From positions 2,111,226 through 2,175,225 of the forward strand of contig NZ_CP081183.1 in the NCBI RefSeq assembly GCF_019693215.1: DNA of 64,000 nt. The letters are read 5' to 3'. Within the stretch, counting starts at the first letter, position 1. The number at the start of each line of letters is the position of its first letter. The DNA comes from Salinarchaeum sp. IM2453 (GTDB lineage Archaea > Halobacteriota > Halobacteria > Halobacteriales > Salinarchaeaceae). The position numbers and the translations under genes are program-made. Below the pieces are notes generated by a model. The model did no database searches. It was not told the DNA's origin and was given only the letters and a program-made list of their open reading frames with translations. Shown here in pieces: positions 45,096 to 54,477 of the stretch.

Positions 45096-45653
45096 ATGGA
45101 AGAGCTAGACGAAGTTCTGGATAAGTATGCAAATAGTCAGGACCTAATGGACCAGATTCGGTACGTTGCTGAAACACTAAGCCTCAATTTTGACAGATGG
45201 GAAGAACCGTATGTGAGTGGCCCTGGGCTGTATTTTCTGGTTATTGCTGAGACTGACTTTGAGTCATATACTGACGCACTTGGAGAGAATGTCTGGCCGG
45301 TTGACCGGTGTAAGGTCGTGTCTGATTCTGCCGAGAAATTTCGACAAGTTGCCAAAGATGTAGCATTCAGTAGAGATGGAGCGATCATCGTGACTGGAGA
45401 CGGAACTATCCAGCGACAAATGGTCCGTGTCCGAAGTCCTAATGAAACCGAAGTTCCAGAGGTTGCTGATATTGACTACCCTGACTGGATGGGCACAAAG
45501 CATATGAGTGCACTAGAGACATCACTCCGCGATAATGTCTTGTGGGCAGTTACACTCAGTGAGGAGGATGGCCGTGTCACGAGCTATCTCAATGGTACGT
45601 ATCAGGACTACCCCCGGGATGAGATCGGTGGCCGATGGCGACCACATGGATAG
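45096..45653 (+). CDS. dacZ: Diadenylate cyclase DacZ (c-di-AMP synthase)
   Basis: A 185-residue archaeal DisA_N/DAC-domain protein that makes c-di-AMP from two ATP. The DGA motif is Asp94-Gly-Ala (RDGAIIV), followed by DGTIQRQMVRVRSP. The RHR region is GTKHMSALETS (133-143), with Lys135 where most cyclases have Arg. Length and C-terminal end fit haloarchaeal DacZ. In other organisms c-di-AMP controls potassium uptake and osmotic balance. It faces an operon of CPA2 antiporters (convergent, ~110-base gap), which makes that role likely here. Confidence 0.8.
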   Translation: MEELDEVLDKYANSQDLMDQIRYVAETLSLNFDRWEEPYVSGPGLYFLVIAETDFESYTDALGENVWPVDRCKVVSDSAEKFRQVAKDVAFSRDGAIIVTGDGTIQRQMVRVRSPNETEVPEVADIDYPDWMGTKHMSALETSLRDNVLWAVTLSEEDGRVTSYLNGTYQDYPRDEIGGRWRPHG

Positions 45654-45762
45654 CCTATACTTTATGAGTTTAGTCACATAGCTGTACTTCAGTCTTCAGG
45701 AAGCAAACGACATCAGCTGTAAGTGAGCATGGTTGGTTGGCCATCTATTTATGCTAAATATA

Positions 45763-47445
45763 TCACCGACTGACAGGCTCGTCAGACAATCCTGAAAGAT
45801 AGCGAAGATGCTCTTCTTTGAGACGAGAGATTTCTTGGTTATCTTCACATACTCGCTGTATATTCTCAATTAACTGGTTTGATGCTAGTCTATCTGGAAG
45901 GGCCACGAATGTTGCTCCCATATCAAGTAATTCTTGGGCATTAACCGGATTATCTGCTTGTACGATAATATCCGTTTCTGCTGCATACTCGATAAGGGAT
46001 CTAGAGAGCGGATCGTAATCAACTGTCGAGACAACGAGGTTTGCTTGTGATACGCGTGCTTTCTCCATTGGATATGATGCCATCGCGTCACCAAACACGT
46101 AGTTTTGACAGTCTGACTCGAGTGCTTTGCGTTGTACTGGATCATTTTCGACAACAACATATGGCTCATTTAGTGCTTCAAGTCGTCGTACAAGCTGCCG
46201 TGCCTTTTGACTGTATCCAATAATTACGGTATGATCCTCGAGTGTCTTATCGACAGAACTGTGTTCATCTACCTGTCGAGTTCGATGCTCATTTATTATA
46301 TACGTGCTAATTATACTATATAGCGTCTCCTCGTAGCGACGAATGAGTGCAGTAGCTATCATCGTTATTGCTGCTGCCAAAATAATTGCATTGAATAAAT
46401 CTTGAGCAATCGTCCCAAGCATCCATGCCTGAATGGCGATGATCAGTGCAAATTCGCTTGTTTGTGTTAGTGCTGAGCTTGCAAAGAATGATGTTCGTAT
46501 GTCGTATCCCTCATATAGAAACGCAACAGTGTATATAGCGGGATTGACAAACAGGACAAGGGTAATCAAAACAGCAGTCAGCACAAGTGTTTCAATCGTC
46601 GGTAATTGCACCAGAGCACCGATTGTGACAAAGAAAACTGCAGCGAAGAAATCTTTAATTGAGTTGATTCCATTGCGAACTGTCAACGCTTCTTCACCTG
46701 TATCTCGAATTGCTAATCCGGCAGCAAAGGCTCCAACAACAATGGAAACATTCGTTATTTCAGCGGCGGCAATAAATGCAATCAGAATAGAAATACTTCC
46801 CATTAATACAAGCTCATCCGATCCACCAGCGATCCGAACAAGGATTGGAAATCCGTAGCGATAGAAGACTATACCGGCAAGTAGCAATAGAACGCCAACC
46901 CCAATATTTGACGCGATTAACTGTGGATCTGTAAGTGTTTCTGCCGAGAGAATCAACACTAAGCCAATTGCAATAATGTCATCGAAGAAGTGTATTGAAG
47001 AAGACAGTCGCCCGTAGACAAGATTATTCTGGATTTCATTCGCGAGTATGCCTGATCCTACAATCGTTGAGCTAAGGATCGCAGCGGCGGCGAAATAAAT
47101 CGCATTTCGACTGGGGTGTTCAAAGCCAAAGGACAAACTCAATCCATATCCAATGCTTGCGGCAATTACGCTTACGACAAGGAGTTGCGTAACCGCTGGA
47201 ATCTCTACATCTCGGAATACCAACTGAATATCGCTTAAATCAATGCGAATTCCAAATACGAATACTAAAAATGCAATTCCCCATTGTGCAAGATCGATTA
47301 TGTCATCTGGAGAAATGACTACCCCTGCGATGACACCAGCTATGATATAAAATGGAATAATTGGATAGCTAAACTGGTTAGCCAGTAGGAGCAGTGCACC
47401 TGCAGCAACGAATACGACAGATAGCGTAATAATGACTTCAGTCAT
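45763..47445 (-). CDS. CPA2 cation:proton antiporter with TrkA-N domain (DD type)
   Basis: A 560-residue antiporter with 11-13 helices in residues 1-370 and a TrkA-N/RCK domain at about 400-530 (DHTVIIGYSQKARQLVRRLE). The unwound-helix ion site has SSTIVGSG followed by FFDDIIAI (Asp155-Asp156). The nucleotide loop is GYSQKA, a weakened GxGxxG. It is the last gene of the uspA-antiporter-antiporter operon, overlapping the previous gene by 4 bases. Its closest relative in the window is at 59515. It should exchange K+ or Na+ for protons. Confidence 0.88.
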   Translation of the reverse strand: MTEVIITLSVVFVAAGALLLLANQFSYPIIPFYIIAGVIAGVVISPDDIIDLAQWGIAFLVFVFGIRIDLSDIQLVFRDVEIPAVTQLLVVSVIAASIGYGLSLSFGFEHPSRNAIYFAAAAILSSTIVGSGILANEIQNNLVYGRLSSSIHFFDDIIAIGLVLILSAETLTDPQLIASNIGVGVLLLLAGIVFYRYGFPILVRIAGGSDELVLMGSISILIAFIAAAEITNVSIVVGAFAAGLAIRDTGEEALTVRNGINSIKDFFAAVFFVTIGALVQLPTIETLVLTAVLITLVLFVNPAIYTVAFLYEGYDIRTSFFASSALTQTSEFALIIAIQAWMLGTIAQDLFNAIILAAAITMIATALIRRYEETLYSIISTYIINEHRTRQVDEHSSVDKTLEDHTVIIGYSQKARQLVRRLEALNEPYVVVENDPVQRKALESDCQNYVFGDAMASYPMEKARVSQANLVVSTVDYDPLSRSLIEYAAETDIIVQADNPVNAQELLDMGATFVALPDRLASNQLIENIQRVCEDNQEISRLKEEHLRYLSGLSDEPVSR

Positions 47446-49244
47446 TGTTCACCCCCCGATGTTTGTATATCAATATCGACCTCAGCGGCTGGGTAATCTT
47501 CATCTGTGTGCGTATCAACTTGCTGTTCAATCCATCTAATCTCCGTCTGAATTTGCTCTCTAAGCTTTGTCCTGTCTGTAACGTACATTTCGAGATAATC
47601 ACTCAACTGATCGGCTGTTAAATGAGATGTTATCACAACATATGCTGCCCCTGCTTCATACAGTCGATGGGCGTCTTCGGCGTTTTCAGCTTCTGTGAAT
47701 ACAATCGTCTCATCGCTTGTTTCTGAGAGAAGAATCTCATTTACTTCCCGTTCCACACTTGAACTCAGCACGAAGTTAGCATTTTTCAGATTTGCTGCCT
47801 TGCGGACTTCTTTATGTTTGAAATCACCAAATATATGTTCGTATTGGTCTTGTTTCTGCAATTCTGAGCTGTGTTCTGTGTCTCTATCAATGACAACAAC
47901 TGTGTCAAATTCCTCGTTAAGCACTGGAAGAGCTCGTTTCGTAACCTCGTCATAGCCAATGGAAACCACATGGTCGCCGTATTCAGACAACTCTTTGTCA
48001 GTCCCATTGTCTGAGGCAATTCGCTGAAACCATGGCTCAACACGCTCGTAGATCGTATGATTGTGGAGAATGACATATGTCGACACTGTCATCGTTAGCA
48101 GGGCCATCAGTGTGAGGTATCCAAGTACATCGGCTCCAATGTACTCTTGTTGGAAAGCAAGTGCTCCAACGACAAGTGAGAACTCACTTACTTGAACCAT
48201 GTTGATTGAGCCAAGAAAAGATGTTTCGACGCTAAATCCTTCTCGATCAATCAGATAGAACATAATCCAGAAGTTTCCAATCATGAGGACAACAGACGCG
48301 ATTATCGCTTCCTGCCAGTATGCAAGCAAACTTCCAAGACTTTCGATTTGAAGGCCGATCGACGCAAAGAACACAAGAATGAAGAAATCTGTAATCGGAG
48401 TAATACGGTCCTGTAATTCCTTGCTATATGGAAGTTGTGCAAGGCTGATTCCGGCGAGGAATGCTCCCACCTCAACGGAGAGGTCAAACAGTTCAGCGAT
48501 TGCGATAAACAAAAATACCCAAGCAACTGCAACGATGAGAAAGACATCCTTGTTGTCTGCGATCCGTTTGAACAATCTTGGCAAAAGGTAGCGAGATGAA
48601 GCAATTGAGAAAATCCCAATAAAACTCATCATAACAAAGATAACAGCAAGTGTACTCGCAATTTCGCTGAGGTTGCCGAGTTGATCAGCACCGAATAAGG
48701 CAAGAACAACAACAAGATAGATATCTTGTACAATAAGCACCCCGACATCAATCTTGCCAGGGAGCGATGAAATTTCATCTTTATCAGTAAGTACCTTCAC
48801 AATTATCGGAGTTGCACCGAACACAGTTGCTAAAGCAATGACTAGAATCTCTTGTGTAGCAAATCCAAGCAAGACTGCGACCAAGAGTGCTAATGCGGTT
48901 TGTAATATCGTCTGTCCGATTGCAATATTAGTAATTGGCCTTAGAATCTCGCGGATATCTTCAAGCCGCATTTTAAGCCCAAGCAGAAAGAGGAGGAACC
49001 CAAGCCCAAGCTCGGCCATATCATCAATCAGGCCTTCATCAGTGACGATGTCTAATGCTACTGGACCAAGTAGCACGCCTGTAATGATGTACGCCACGAT
49101 GGTGGGTTGTCCGAATTGTCGTGCGAGTAACCCAACAAGAGTAGCCACAACGATAACGATAGCAAAATCAGCGGCAAGCGTGAAATCACCTAATGTACCA
49201 ATCTCCTGAGCCCCGTCGAGAGAATATCCTTGAAGCATGTACAA
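47442..49244 (-). CDS. CPA2 cation:proton antiporter with TrkA-N domain (QD type)
   Basis: A 600-residue KefB/C-like antiporter. The ion site has Gln173-Asp174 in KIDVGVLIVQDIYLV, and the preceding helix reads ATVFGATPIIVK in place of SST. The C-terminal TrkA-N domain begins DHVVSIGYDEVTKRALPVL (about 415), which lacks the glycine-rich loop GxGxxG, so nucleotide binding is doubtful. It lies between uspA (6-base gap) and the DD-type partner (4-base overlap). It is the paralogue of the split gene at 57272-59431. Confidence 0.88.
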   Translation of the reverse strand: MYMLQGYSLDGAQEIGTLGDFTLAADFAIVIVVATLVGLLARQFGQPTIVAYIITGVLLGPVALDIVTDEGLIDDMAELGLGFLLFLLGLKMRLEDIREILRPITNIAIGQTILQTALALLVAVLLGFATQEILVIALATVFGATPIIVKVLTDKDEISSLPGKIDVGVLIVQDIYLVVVLALFGADQLGNLSEIASTLAVIFVMMSFIGIFSIASSRYLLPRLFKRIADNKDVFLIVAVAWVFLFIAIAELFDLSVEVGAFLAGISLAQLPYSKELQDRITPITDFFILVFFASIGLQIESLGSLLAYWQEAIIASVVLMIGNFWIMFYLIDREGFSVETSFLGSINMVQVSEFSLVVGALAFQQEYIGADVLGYLTLMALLTMTVSTYVILHNHTIYERVEPWFQRIASDNGTDKELSEYGDHVVSIGYDEVTKRALPVLNEEFDTVVVIDRDTEHSSELQKQDQYEHIFGDFKHKEVRKAANLKNANFVLSSSVEREVNEILLSETSDETIVFTEAENAEDAHRLYEAGAAYVVITSHLTADQLSDYLEMYVTDRTKLREQIQTEIRWIEQQVDTHTDEDYPAAEVDIDIQTSGGEQ

Positions 49245-49250
49245 AAAGCA

Positions 49251-49709
49251 TTAACTATTAGCCAGTGAGTTTATTTGCTGCTTTTCTGTGGTCTGAGGAA
49301 CAGCAAGAACCGGTGCAGGCGACTGTTGAAGAACCTGTTTTGCTGTATTCCGATTCAAAAGCCGTTCAACACCTGTCTGACTTCCGGTGTGTACAACTAC
49401 CAGATCAATTTGTTGTATCTCAATATATCGGACAATCTCTTTGACAGGATATCCAGTAGAGACTGATCCGGTAATATCGTCGAATCCCCGTTTATTTGCC
49501 TGCTGGTAAACCTCCTGCATTGCCTCACAGTCAATATCTTCAAGATCGGTATTGAACACGGGAGGTCTGTCAAGTTTCTTAGGAACTGTATTATTTACAT
49601 ATAGTGCATGAAGCGTCGCATCATAGTTATCAGCAAGATTGACAGCAAGTGCAGCAGCTTCCTTTACGTGTCCAGTCCCATCGGTTGGTATCAACACTCG
49701 TTCCATCAC
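49251..49709 (-). CDS. Universal stress protein, first gene of the antiporter operon
   Basis: 152 residues (two adjacent Met codons at the start) beginning MERVLIPTDGTGHVKEAAAL. The C-terminal loop VHTGSQTGVERLLNRNTAKQ departs from the ATP-binding consensus (the G-S/T pair is replaced by RN), so ATP binding is uncertain. It is followed 6 bases later by two antiporter genes. Domains of this type often regulate CPA transporters, here as a separate subunit. Confidence 0.82.
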   Translation of the reverse strand: MMERVLIPTDGTGHVKEAAALAVNLADNYDATLHALYVNNTVPKKLDRPPVFNTDLEDIDCEAMQEVYQQANKRGFDDITGSVSTGYPVKEIVRYIEIQQIDLVVVHTGSQTGVERLLNRNTAKQVLQQSPAPVLAVPQTTEKQQINSLANS

Positions 49710-49927
49710 AGACTCAACTATATTTTAGGGAAGCACACGTGTCATTCTTTCATTCACTTTCATTCTGGGTAAACTAGAACCCGAAAATAGGTAAAAAAAC
49801 AGGTCTCATTGGATCTATTTACGGATACTAGTATTCAAACTCTGATAATAGCTCTAAAATAATGAAATATATTAAATATTTTGAGTCAACCACTGTCTGA
49901 TGTTCACTAAGTGTTAAAAATAGATAG

Positions 49928-50052
49928 CGAGATGGATTTCTGTCCCACTCTGGGTGGAACCATCAGTCGTCTGGTCGGAAGAACGTCACTCAGTACGCTC
50001 TTAATTTAGGGCTAAGAATGTCAAGTGAACTGGATACACCAGTCCATCCATT
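49928..50052. repeat. Dispersed repeat D, copy 2
   Basis: A ~125-base stretch with accatcagtcgtctggtcgg-aag and the ends gatggatttct and gtccatccattc, parallel to copy 1 at 42124-42243. It lies in the ~400-base gap between the stress-protein start and the DUF7521 gene. The remainder of that gap is A/T-rich promoter sequence. Confidence 0.5.
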
Positions 50053-50112
50053 CTGTCTCAAATTTGATCTGACTGACAGGCCATATGACAACCGCACCCA
50101 TCCGGATCGGAG

Positions 50113-50424
50113 CTATCGGTCGTATTGTAGTACGGAGTACGCGATACAGGCCAGCCCAAATCCAATTAGCGCTGACTCAACTGTATAGAGAGCGAGAAGT
50201 TGCCCGTCCTTTAGTGGACCGGTATCAATCATTCCTGGGGCATAGAAGGCCTCTACGATTGTGCTGACGGTAATAAGTGCAAAGCCAAGCGTCGTGTACC
50301 GGAGACTTTTATGTTCAAACCGCTGCTGCGCCTTGTAGCTAAGAATAGTGAGTGTACTTCCGACGACGAACACGAGTAGGTTCGCTAGTTGTCCACTCTG
50401 GCTTAAGAGACCAGTTGCTGACAC
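50113..50424 (-). CDS. Small membrane protein, DUF7521-like
   Basis: A 103-residue protein with three helices (about 12-30, 45-62 and 78-100) and the linker YKAQQRFEHKSLRYTTLGFA. It resembles DUF7521 membrane proteins of haloarchaea, which usually follow a winged-helix gene on the same strand. Such a gene is present at 51939-52337 on this strand, but a transposase element has landed in between. The promoter it now uses is unclear. Confidence 0.6.
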   Translation of the reverse strand: MSATGLLSQSGQLANLLVFVVGSTLTILSYKAQQRFEHKSLRYTTLGFALITVSTIVEAFYAPGMIDTGPLKDGQLLALYTVESALIGFGLACIAYSVLQYDR

Positions 50425-50429
50425 ATAGT

Positions 50430-51790
50430 GATCAGAATGACGCGACTGAATCAGTCGCCTGATTCAGCCGCTGTCCGGATTCCTGTGTGTGATGGAGTTC
50501 CCAAGACTCAAACGCATCCTCACAGATCCGGACGAATACATTTCGAACAGTCAGTTGAAGTCTCTTAGCATGGAGTTGCTTGAGCTGATACCGATGGACG
50601 GAATCGAGGCCGGAGCCCTCGATTCCGAGGAGATCATGGAAGTCGTCTTACGAGCTGCTGTTGACACAACCTCAGTCAACGGCGTCACGACACACACTGA
50701 GGACACGCCAAACCGCGAGACAGTGATGGACTGGTTGCACACCCTGGACAAAAAGCCGATGCTTGATGCGGTTAACGATATCCTCGCACTGGTGGCAATG
50801 ACGGTTCTCGACCGCGACCGGTCGAGAACCATCTGTCTGGACTTCATGGACAATCCGTTCCACGGTCATCCAGACGACGAGGACGAGTTCAGGAGGATGC
50901 AAGCACGCGACGGAACGACGAAGTGTCACCGGTACTGTACTGCGTTCGTCATCGCGCAGGGAAAGCCACTGACACTAGCGGTCGAACCAGTCGACGGCGA
51001 GGACAGCAAGGCGGACGCGGTCGAGCGCGTGCTCGCCTGCGTCAAGAAATACCCATTCGAGATCGACCAGATTCTCATGGACAGGGACCCCTTTGTCGGG
51101 GAGTTAATCGGTGTGCTTCGGGAGACAGCACCGCCAGTCTTTCCGGTCATAACCCGGAAAGACTCGCTCCGAGAGAAACTCTCCAAGACCGCGTCACATA
51201 TGACCGAAGAGACAATCTGTGAAGGGAAGGAGCACGAACAGACATATCCACTGGCGGTGAACGTCACCTATCAGAACGGTGACCGCGGGAAGTCTGGTGT
51301 GAAAACGACGGGATACGCGGCGTACGGTCTGGAAGACCGCACGCCCGCGCAAGTCGCTACAGTCTACGACAAGCGTTCACGGATCGAGAAGAGCTACGAG
51401 AAGTTCCGAGAAGCGCGTGCCCTGACAACAACGCCTTCGACGACAATTCGGCTCTTCTACGTGGGCGTGGGGTTTCTGTTGGAGCAGCTGTGGCTCGTGT
51501 TACAGTGGGCGGTGCTCGCCCGTCCACAGCGTGGCGGGCGAGCACTTCCCGAAACGTTCACGTTTGGCGATGCGTTTCTGCATGGGGTCGAACGGGTGTT
51601 AGATGATGAACTCGGCTGGAAGGAGAAGCATCAGACGAACGGAGAAGGACTCCCACCAGGATACGACCACGGACTCGGTTAATCCGCCTCGCTTCGCCTG
51701 AAGCGAGGCTGGCGAACAGCGACAGCTGTCTTCGGAGATCGGTCTGAGCGACGACTATAGTCGAAACCAACCAGATTTGTGACTGTTCCT
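50430..51790 (+). mobile_element. ISH3-type insertion sequence (ends approximate)
   Basis: One transposase gene with a higher G+C content than the neighbours. The left flank has a near-palindrome gcgactga-atcagtcgc (about 50440), and the right flank has a strong hairpin gcctcgcttc-gcct-gaagcgaggc (about 51687-51710). I could not match terminal inverted repeats or a target duplication, so the borders are estimates. Confidence 0.6.
50489..51682 (+). CDS. ISH3-family DDE transposase
   Basis: A 397-residue IS4-like transposase of the ISH3 type. The catalytic triad is visible as Asp in CLDFMDNPFHG (about 111), Asp in QILMDRDPF (about 193) and Glu in KRSRIEKSYEKFREA (about 295), the last with the Y-(2)-R/K-like spacing of this group. 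The substrate DNA is the ends of its own element. The gene looks intact. Proline- and glycine-rich tail after residue 345. Confidence 0.82.
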   Translation: MMEFPRLKRILTDPDEYISNSQLKSLSMELLELIPMDGIEAGALDSEEIMEVVLRAAVDTTSVNGVTTHTEDTPNRETVMDWLHTLDKKPMLDAVNDILALVAMTVLDRDRSRTICLDFMDNPFHGHPDDEDEFRRMQARDGTTKCHRYCTAFVIAQGKPLTLAVEPVDGEDSKADAVERVLACVKKYPFEIDQILMDRDPFVGELIGVLRETAPPVFPVITRKDSLREKLSKTASHMTEETICEGKEHEQTYPLAVNVTYQNGDRGKSGVKTTGYAAYGLEDRTPAQVATVYDKRSRIEKSYEKFREARALTTTPSTTIRLFYVGVGFLLEQLWLVLQWAVLARPQRGGRALPETFTFGDAFLHGVERVLDDELGWKEKHQTNGEGLPPGYDHGLG

Positions 51791-51938
51791 CAACTCTTCG
51801 TGGTGTCAGAAGTGTACTTCGTCTCGTATCGGCGTCCTTACGGTGTCAGACCGGACTCTTGCTGCCACCGCGATCAAGAGAATGGACAACTAGCGAGGTT
51901 GCTGGCTACGAACATCCAAACTTCTACATCAATCATGC

Positions 51939-52337
51939 TTATTCCTCCGTTTGTGAGTCTGGCTCCGATTGGTCAGTTGAATCCGGATCTCTGCGCCCCT
52001 CCCCAAGATCACGGAACAACTTTCCAAACTTGTCCACAGTGTCTTTTTGCACACGGATATCCACGTTGTAACTACCATTCTCCACAACAATATTGATTTC
52101 CTTTAGATCAGTTGAATACTGCTTGTATTGGCCATCTTCTGGATCAACAACTTGCTGTTCAGAAAGAAGATCATAGTTCTGGAGCATCTCAAGACGACGA
52201 TAAATCGTTGGAAGGGATGCATCACATACCTGTTCTAACTCTTGAGCGGACATAGGTCTTACACTTGCTGCCGCCAGAATCTCTCGACTTATCTCGCTTG
52301 AAAGGGCCTCAAAGATATCATCCGGATCACTTGTCAT
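51939..52337 (-). CDS. Winged-helix transcriptional regulator (ArsR-like)
   Basis: A 132-residue regulator. The winged helix is at about 5-70 (IFEALSSEISREILAAASVR; LPTIYRRLEMLQNYDLL), typical for haloarchaeal regulators next to DUF7521 proteins. The C-terminal part (KEINIVVENGSYNVDIRV) is a short beta segment, then an acidic tail. The presumed partner gene lies at 50113-50424, separated now by the insertion sequence. The distance between the two without it would be short. Confidence 0.75.
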   Translation of the reverse strand: MTSDPDDIFEALSSEISREILAAASVRPMSAQELEQVCDASLPTIYRRLEMLQNYDLLSEQQVVDPEDGQYKQYSTDLKEINIVVENGSYNVDIRVQKDTVDKFGKLFRDLGEGRRDPDSTDQSEPDSQTEE

Positions 52338-52475
52338 TATTGATCGTGGCCGTGTAGAGTTAACACCACAAACGAGTGTCGTCAGACTTGTTTACCTACC
52401 GGTATTTGCATAACCTACTGCTCGGATAACAACTAACTCCCTACTGAATACTAAATAACGGTGTTAGTACAGGAT

Positions 52476-53867
52476 ATGTCCACCAAAACAAGATCATCAC
52501 TGGTTCCGACGACAGCATTATTGCTCGTCAACTTGATCCCTCTTGCTGGCATCTTGGTGCTTGATTGGAATCCCAGGCTTGTTTTAGCCCTGTACTGGTT
52601 CGAATTCGCTGTTGTCATCTTACTTAATGTGGCGGGCGTGCAGAAAGGTTAGCACATCTCTACTGCCTGATTAGAGATTTCGGCTCAAATCATTATTTCA
52701 TCTATACCAGGCCGTATTTTGAGGATCTGGCGCAGATAGAGATCAGCCGGTTCAGCCCTGTGAACACTTCTGCACGCCCGCCTTAATGTGCCAAAAATTA
52801 TGCTTGCCGAAGGGGATCGTACTGGGCGGTTACCAGACGATATCCAACTGTCTCCAGAAGGTCCATCAGTTCGGCTCGGGAAAGCGTGGCTTGCAGTCGC
52901 TTCACTTGTCATATATGGAATGTTTTTCCTTGTAATTACTCGAGGATCCCCAATTTGGGACACACTCACTGAAGTTATGAGTACAGATGCTGAGTTGCTC
53001 ACAGTAGGTACTGTGGTTCTCGCTGTGGCAGCAATGGCTGGGTCTCATCTTTTTAAACTACAACATGATTTTATTGGTAATGAGGAATACACGAATGTTA
53101 CACCAGAATTCCAAACAGCTCGATTAGTCGGACAACTGTGGCTTTTCCTTGCTGTGCTAGTTTTTGCAGGTGGAATACAGTGGCTTGAAACAAATCCTAC
53201 TTTTCTTGCTGCCATTTTGATTTTGGTTAAAGGAACCGGCGACGTAGCTGCTTCCCAGCTGCTTGGTATTACTTCACCAACTGTGGCACCGTTCTCAAGA
53301 GAGACATCTCCGGAAGAATCGCCAGAGTGGACCGGAACCCCGAGCATACGGCCATTGCTTGTTGTCCATGGACTCATTTTCGCTGTTGCTGCACCAATAG
53401 CGACGCTACTGACAGTTGGGATTTATGGGGGTATTCTGCTTGATCTCCTCAAATGGCCATTCTATGCGACAGTGATGTTCGGTGGTTTTCTGGCTATCAG
53501 CACCGTCGGATTATGGCTCTTCGGACTGGCAGTTATATACTACCGCTATCGCTATCTTGAGTACCGTGTATATTCTCACGGCCTATGTATTTACAACACC
53601 CGTCATGAGACAATTGCTACGTACATCCCAGCACACAAAGTCAGTGAGTGTATGATTTATCGCGGAATCTTCGGCCGCATATTTGGAACGGGAGTAATAC
53701 GAGTCCGGATGAATGACACTCAGCATGCCGGCAGGTGGACACTCCAATCGGACATTGTCCCCGGCCAGAGCGCCCGTGTAACCAGTGATGACGAGGAGAT
53801 GATTCAGGACTTGCCCTCGATTTCTGATCCAGAATCGGTACGTAACCAGATCAGCTGGTGGCAGTAA
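52476..53867 (+). pseudogene. DUF6498-type membrane protein split by a 150-bp MITE
   Basis: Before insertion the gene would have encoded ~410 residues. The N-terminal 52 codons end ...FAVVILLNV, then the MITE, then a repeated ctt-aat-gtg and PKIMLAEGDRTG onward. The stop codon in the insert (ggt-tag) separates the halves, but the insert plus duplication is 159 bases, so the frame is kept. The protein has ~8 helices and a PH-like C-terminal domain (residues ~290-380, YNTRHETIATYIPAHKV). The second half from 52788 could still be translated. Confidence 0.7.
52632..52781 (+). mobile_element. 150-bp MITE with 14-bp perfect TIRs
   Basis: Both ends carry gcgggcgtgcagaa in inverted orientation, with further imperfect pairing inside. 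Direct 9-bp copies of cttaatgtg flank the element (52623-52631 and 52782-52790), a clear target-site duplication. Removing the element and one copy restores the reading frame of the host gene. The internal ~110 bases encode nothing. The family of the mobilising transposase is unknown to me. Confidence 0.85.
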
Positions 53868-54092
53868 TAACTGAACCGTATATAATACACTCTACACACG
53901 GCCCCAGTGAACAAGTAGGAAGTAATTCTGGGGCTATATATGAAACGACTATTTCAAAGGTATAATTTGATTACTGATTGTATTATGTACTATACTCACT
54001 GACAATCAGCAATTTCTGTACCAAGTGGCGGGTTCGGTATCTTGAGCTTGTGCTGTTGTTTCTGTCTTTGGATGCTATTCGCAACTAGTGGA

Positions 54093-54212
54093 ATGTTTGA
54101 ACTTGGAATTTATATTACTGCGTTGCTCGGCTTTGTAGCTCTTGCTCACGCCGAACTTAACGTGTATCTGGTTCTGTGGAGGGAAGGTGGGATAGATCCC
54201 AACAGCTCATGA
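54093..54212 (+). CDS. Possible short membrane peptide or gene fragment
   Basis: 39 codons beginning MFELGIYITALLGFVALAHA, one hydrophobic helix then a polar tail. It may be a fragment of a larger decayed membrane gene, since hydrophobic stretches occur in other frames nearby. The 650-base interval 53868-54518 otherwise contains only this and the IS right-end relic at its right side. Confidence 0.25.
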   Translation: MFELGIYITALLGFVALAHAELNVYLVLWREGGIDPNSS

Positions 54213-54477
54213 TGGCACATGATGGGCACGCTGGGAATTACGGAGATTATTAGCCTCCTTACAATCACTATATTATATATCATTGATCAGACAAACCTTG
54301 TCATGACCAGGATTGATGCTGGCAGGAGAGTAATATTTACTTCCATCGTCCGAATGCTTGTAGTGGTCCCTTGCTCCGTAGTGACTTGCTTTCGATCCGC
54401 TACTGAACCGGCATTTGGCGACGGACCCCAATTAGTATGGAAAGATATAACGTAGCGGTCGGTCGAAAGTCTCCGAG

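Noticed and set aside
54219-54455. A 78-codon plus-strand frame with one hydrophobic helix
   Set aside because: The C-terminal part is basic and Cys-rich and it ends inside an IS relic; at most a decayed fragment.
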